This document shows positions 37,604-39,594 of a stretch of 39,594 nt of DNA, piece by piece. Under the pieces are notes generated by a model. It was not told the DNA's origin, did no database searches, and worked only from the letters and a program-made list of their open reading frames with translations. The stretch covers positions 1 to 39,594 of the forward strand of contig CAJUGU010000024.1 of assembly GCA_910586105.1 (NCBI GenBank), given 5' to 3'. How positions within the stretch are numbered: position 1 is the stretch's first letter; each line of letters starts with the position of its first letter. Source of the DNA: an uncultured Eubacteriales bacterium (GTDB lineage Bacteria; Bacillota; Clostridia; Oscillospirales; Butyricicoccaceae). The translations under genes and the position numbers were made by a program.

Positions 37604-39594
37604 TCATACGATCGGCTGACCGGGTCCGAACATTGGCATATTCGGGTCATAATCGGTGGAAGACGGTTCGGTCGTTGTGGTCGTAGGCGGAGGCGTGGGG
37701 TCGTTCGTCTCCGGTTCTGTGACCGTCGGCTCCGGCGTCGTGGTCGCGGGGGCCTGGGGATCTGCGGGCTGGGTCGGATCTGCCGGGAGGACCGGATCTT
37801 CGGTTCCGGCGGCAGCCGAACTGTCGTTATACAGCACCAGCTTATCCCGCTTATTATAGGTAGAGTTGTTCGCCTTCACGGTCGTAGTCTGACCGTTTTC
37901 GGTGATGATCTTAAAGGTCTCGGTGCGGTAGCCGGTCGAACCGGACTGGTCGACGCGCTCGGTGCCGGGGGAAAGCGAGGTGTCGAGCTGCCGCACGGTC
38001 TGCCATTGGGTGGTCGAAAGCGTATTGGTCTTGATCTCGACGGTCTTGTCGGTCGTCTTGGTGCCGAGGATCGTCATTTTGCAGTAGGAGCCTTCGCGGC
38101 TGGCAAGGATCTTGATCGGATACTCGGTATTATTGACGAACCGGAAATCGATGGTGCCCCAGGATACGGTCGCGTCCTCTCCCAGAGGGGTGTAGGAAAC
38201 GGTCATGCCGTGGTTGCTGCGTTCGGTGACCTCAAGGTCGGCGCGGAGCACCGCCATATACAGCGTTGAAGAGGGTTGGCAGACGCCGCCGCCCAGACCT
38301 TCTTCCAGCCGTCCGGCAACGAAAATACCGGCTTCCCGGAAGCCGCGCGCCGCAGTGCGCTGGCCGACTACCTTATTATAGGAAAATTCGTCGCCCGGGT
38401 TCAGGATGGTACCGTTGATATAGTTGCACGCCAGCTCCACGTTGTGGGTACGGGATTTCTCGTTCGGATTGAGCTTGGTCTCGGTCGCGGCGAGGGTGTC
38501 GCGGAACAGCAGGGCCTGTAAGGCCTCGGCGTTGATCTCCGCAGGGGTCAGCTCCAGAGGGATGGAAAACTGCCCGGTGGTCGCGTCGCCGATGATGGAG
38601 CGGGCCGCGTCCAGATCCATCTTCACGCCATCCACGCCGGGGATCACGGTCACGCCGTCGTTGGGATCAAGCGTGGCGCTTTGCGGTTCGCTTTCGATCT
38701 CGGCCTGGATGGCGGCAAGATCGATCGGATCCTGATCCTGGATCGTGGCTTCCACGACCAGCGGTTCCAGATCCATAATACGGAGCTTTTCCAGCAGCTG
38801 GCTTTCCACGCCTGCGCGGTCGGCGAAGGTCACGCCGGGGGCGCCGAGGTCGACGACCAGCTGATCCTCGACGACCTCATAGCTCGGCTGTACCGGGCCG
38901 TCGAAGGTCGAGCCAGCGATCTCGTCCAGCCAGCTGGTCAACGCGCGGCGGTCGACGTCCATGTTGAGCTCGATATCCGCGCCGCTGAAGCGGGCCTTGA
39001 TGATATCGACGGCGCGGGTGATCGGGTCGCCGTTGCGGCCATACAGGAAGGCGGCGCGCGCCGATTCGTTTGCATCCACGCCGCCGACGATGTCGCTGAC
39101 CGGCAGGGTGAAGGTGTATTCATCCATCTGCAAGATCAGCTCGCCCGCGCCGTGCGCGTCGAAGCTGCCGGAGATCAGATTGACGGCTTCGTTCAGGCTC
39201 ATGCCGCCGACGTCGATCCCGCCGACCTGCACGCCGGGGAAAACGGTCTTGCACAGGAAGGCATAAGCGGCGAAGGCCACGGTACCGGCCACCGCCAGCA
39301 GGAAGAGCAGCATCAACGCGATCAGCGCGCCGCCGCCTCCCCCTTTGCCGCGCTTGCGGCGGGGCTCGTCGTCATAATAATCGTCGTCGTAGTAATCGTC
39401 GGCCCGCTGCTTATGTACGGACTTTTTGGCGGGTTTCTTCGCGCTTTTGGAAGCGGTCGCCTTCGCCGGGGCGGATTTTGGCGCGCTGCGGGAAGGGGCC
39501 TTCGCCGAGGAGCGGGACGACGCGGTCGCCTGCTGTACCGCCGTCTGCATAAAGGGCTGCTGCGGCGGGGGGCCGGAGGGGGTCGCAGGCTGCA
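37604..39594 (-). CDS. VanW/PG-binding-domain cell-wall protein (start beyond the window)
   Basis: At least 663 residues; the frame is open to the right edge. Residue numbers below count from the first ATG in the window (39550), which has no ribosome site; Pro/Gln-rich coding continues before it, so the true start is outside. Order: a disordered, Lys/Ala-rich region then DDYYDDDYYDDEPRRKRGKG; a membrane helix (about 75-100, ALIALMLLFLLAVAGTVAFA); two PG_binding_4-type domains (about 105-340, VGGIDVGGMSLNEAV and similar); a VanW domain (about 345-490) with NPGDEFSYNKVVGQRT and GGGVCQPSSTLYMAVL; a G5-like segment (about 500-560); and a Pro/Thr-rich tail. It is a type II cell-wall protein seen widely in clostridia; enzymatic activity is not established. 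Vancomycin resistance is not implied. Confidence 0.9.
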   Translation of the reverse strand, partial: QPATPSGPPPQQPFMQTAVQQATASSRSSAKAPSRSAPKSAPAKATASKSAKKPAKKSVHKQRADDYYDDDYYDDEPRRKRGKGGGGGALIALMLLFLLAVAGTVAFAAYAFLCKTVFPGVQVGGIDVGGMSLNEAVNLISGSFDAHGAGELILQMDEYTFTLPVSDIVGGVDANESARAAFLYGRNGDPITRAVDIIKARFSGADIELNMDVDRRALTSWLDEIAGSTFDGPVQPSYEVVEDQLVVDLGAPGVTFADRAGVESQLLEKLRIMDLEPLVVEATIQDQDPIDLAAIQAEIESEPQSATLDPNDGVTVIPGVDGVKMDLDAARSIIGDATTGQFSIPLELTPAEINAEALQALLFRDTLAATETKLNPNEKSRTHNVELACNYINGTILNPGDEFSYNKVVGQRTAARGFREAGIFVAGRLEEGLGGGVCQPSSTLYMAVLRADLEVTERSNHGMTVSYTPLGEDATVSWGTIDFRFVNNTEYPIKILASREGSYCKMTILGTKTTDKTVEIKTNTLSTTQWQTVRQLDTSLSPGTERVDQSGSTGYRTETFKIITENGQTTTVKANNSTYNKRDKLVLYNDSSAAAGTEDPVLPADPTQPADPQAPATTTPEPTVTEPETNDPTPPPTTTTTEPSSTDYDPNMPMFGPGQPIV

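Noticed and set aside
1..39594. CRISPR arrays, tRNA or rRNA genes, insertion sequences
   Set aside because: No regularly spaced direct repeats, no cloverleaf or rRNA signatures and no transposase frames were seen on either strand by eye.

Overview
The window looks like a chromosomal piece of a GC-rich (about 60% by eye) low-oxygen Firmicute, most likely Clostridia in the Oscillospirales/Ruminococcaceae area. The support is RNase Y, a T-box leader, AGGAGG ribosome binding sites throughout, SLH-domain cell-surface proteins, LacI-type control of a carbohydrate gene, and a Clostridia-type phage scaffold protein. The species assignment is inference. Most of the window is ordinary housekeeping DNA in short operons, broken by decayed genes, a dispersed repeat family and one small phage-derived island.

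1-8 kb: a leftward run of PgeF-type laccase-domain protein, peptide-binding lipoprotein, MnmA, EamA transporter and CPBP protease, its first three genes coupled by overlapping stop and start codons. RNase Y (rny) is transcribed rightward from a strong promoter and closed by a clear terminator, followed by a composite repeat and a small HTH regulator. 8-17 kb is a surface-protein region: a PH-like membrane gene broken by a TGA, a 1187-residue SLH-anchored GH28-like enzyme under a LacI-type operator, and two paralogous SLH proteins flanking a small coiled-coil gene and a GNAT acetyltransferase. 17-24 kb: MscS channel, lipoprotein, ProRS, a small beta-sandwich-like protein, ThrRS behind a threonine T-box, a YcxB-like protein and a VanY-type carboxypeptidase.

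24-31 kb: a wrecked FtsX-type permease gene whose first codons read like a response regulator; rimM followed by a remarkable fused gene joining TrmD (tRNA m1G37 methyltransferase) to Tag (3-methyladenine DNA glycosylase I); then Sua5, CoaE and an M18 aminopeptidase in one rightward operon ending in a strong terminator. 31-34 kb: two tandem related lipoproteins and the remains of a third coupled reading frame.

34-37.5 kb is the most unusual part: a compact phage-derived island. A CI-like S24 repressor and a Cro-like HTH gene diverge around three 15-bp operators spaced exactly 31 bp apart. One operator fills the spacer of a perfect sigma-A promoter. The rightward arm encodes only a Cys-rich phage protein, a small terminase subunit, a Prp-type capsid protease and a scaffold protein. 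No integrase, large terminase, portal, capsid, tail or lysis gene is present, yet every reading frame is intact. This looks like either a selectively retained prophage remnant or a minimal packaging/capsid-interference element. The window ends inside a VanW/PG-binding cell-wall protein whose start lies beyond the right edge.
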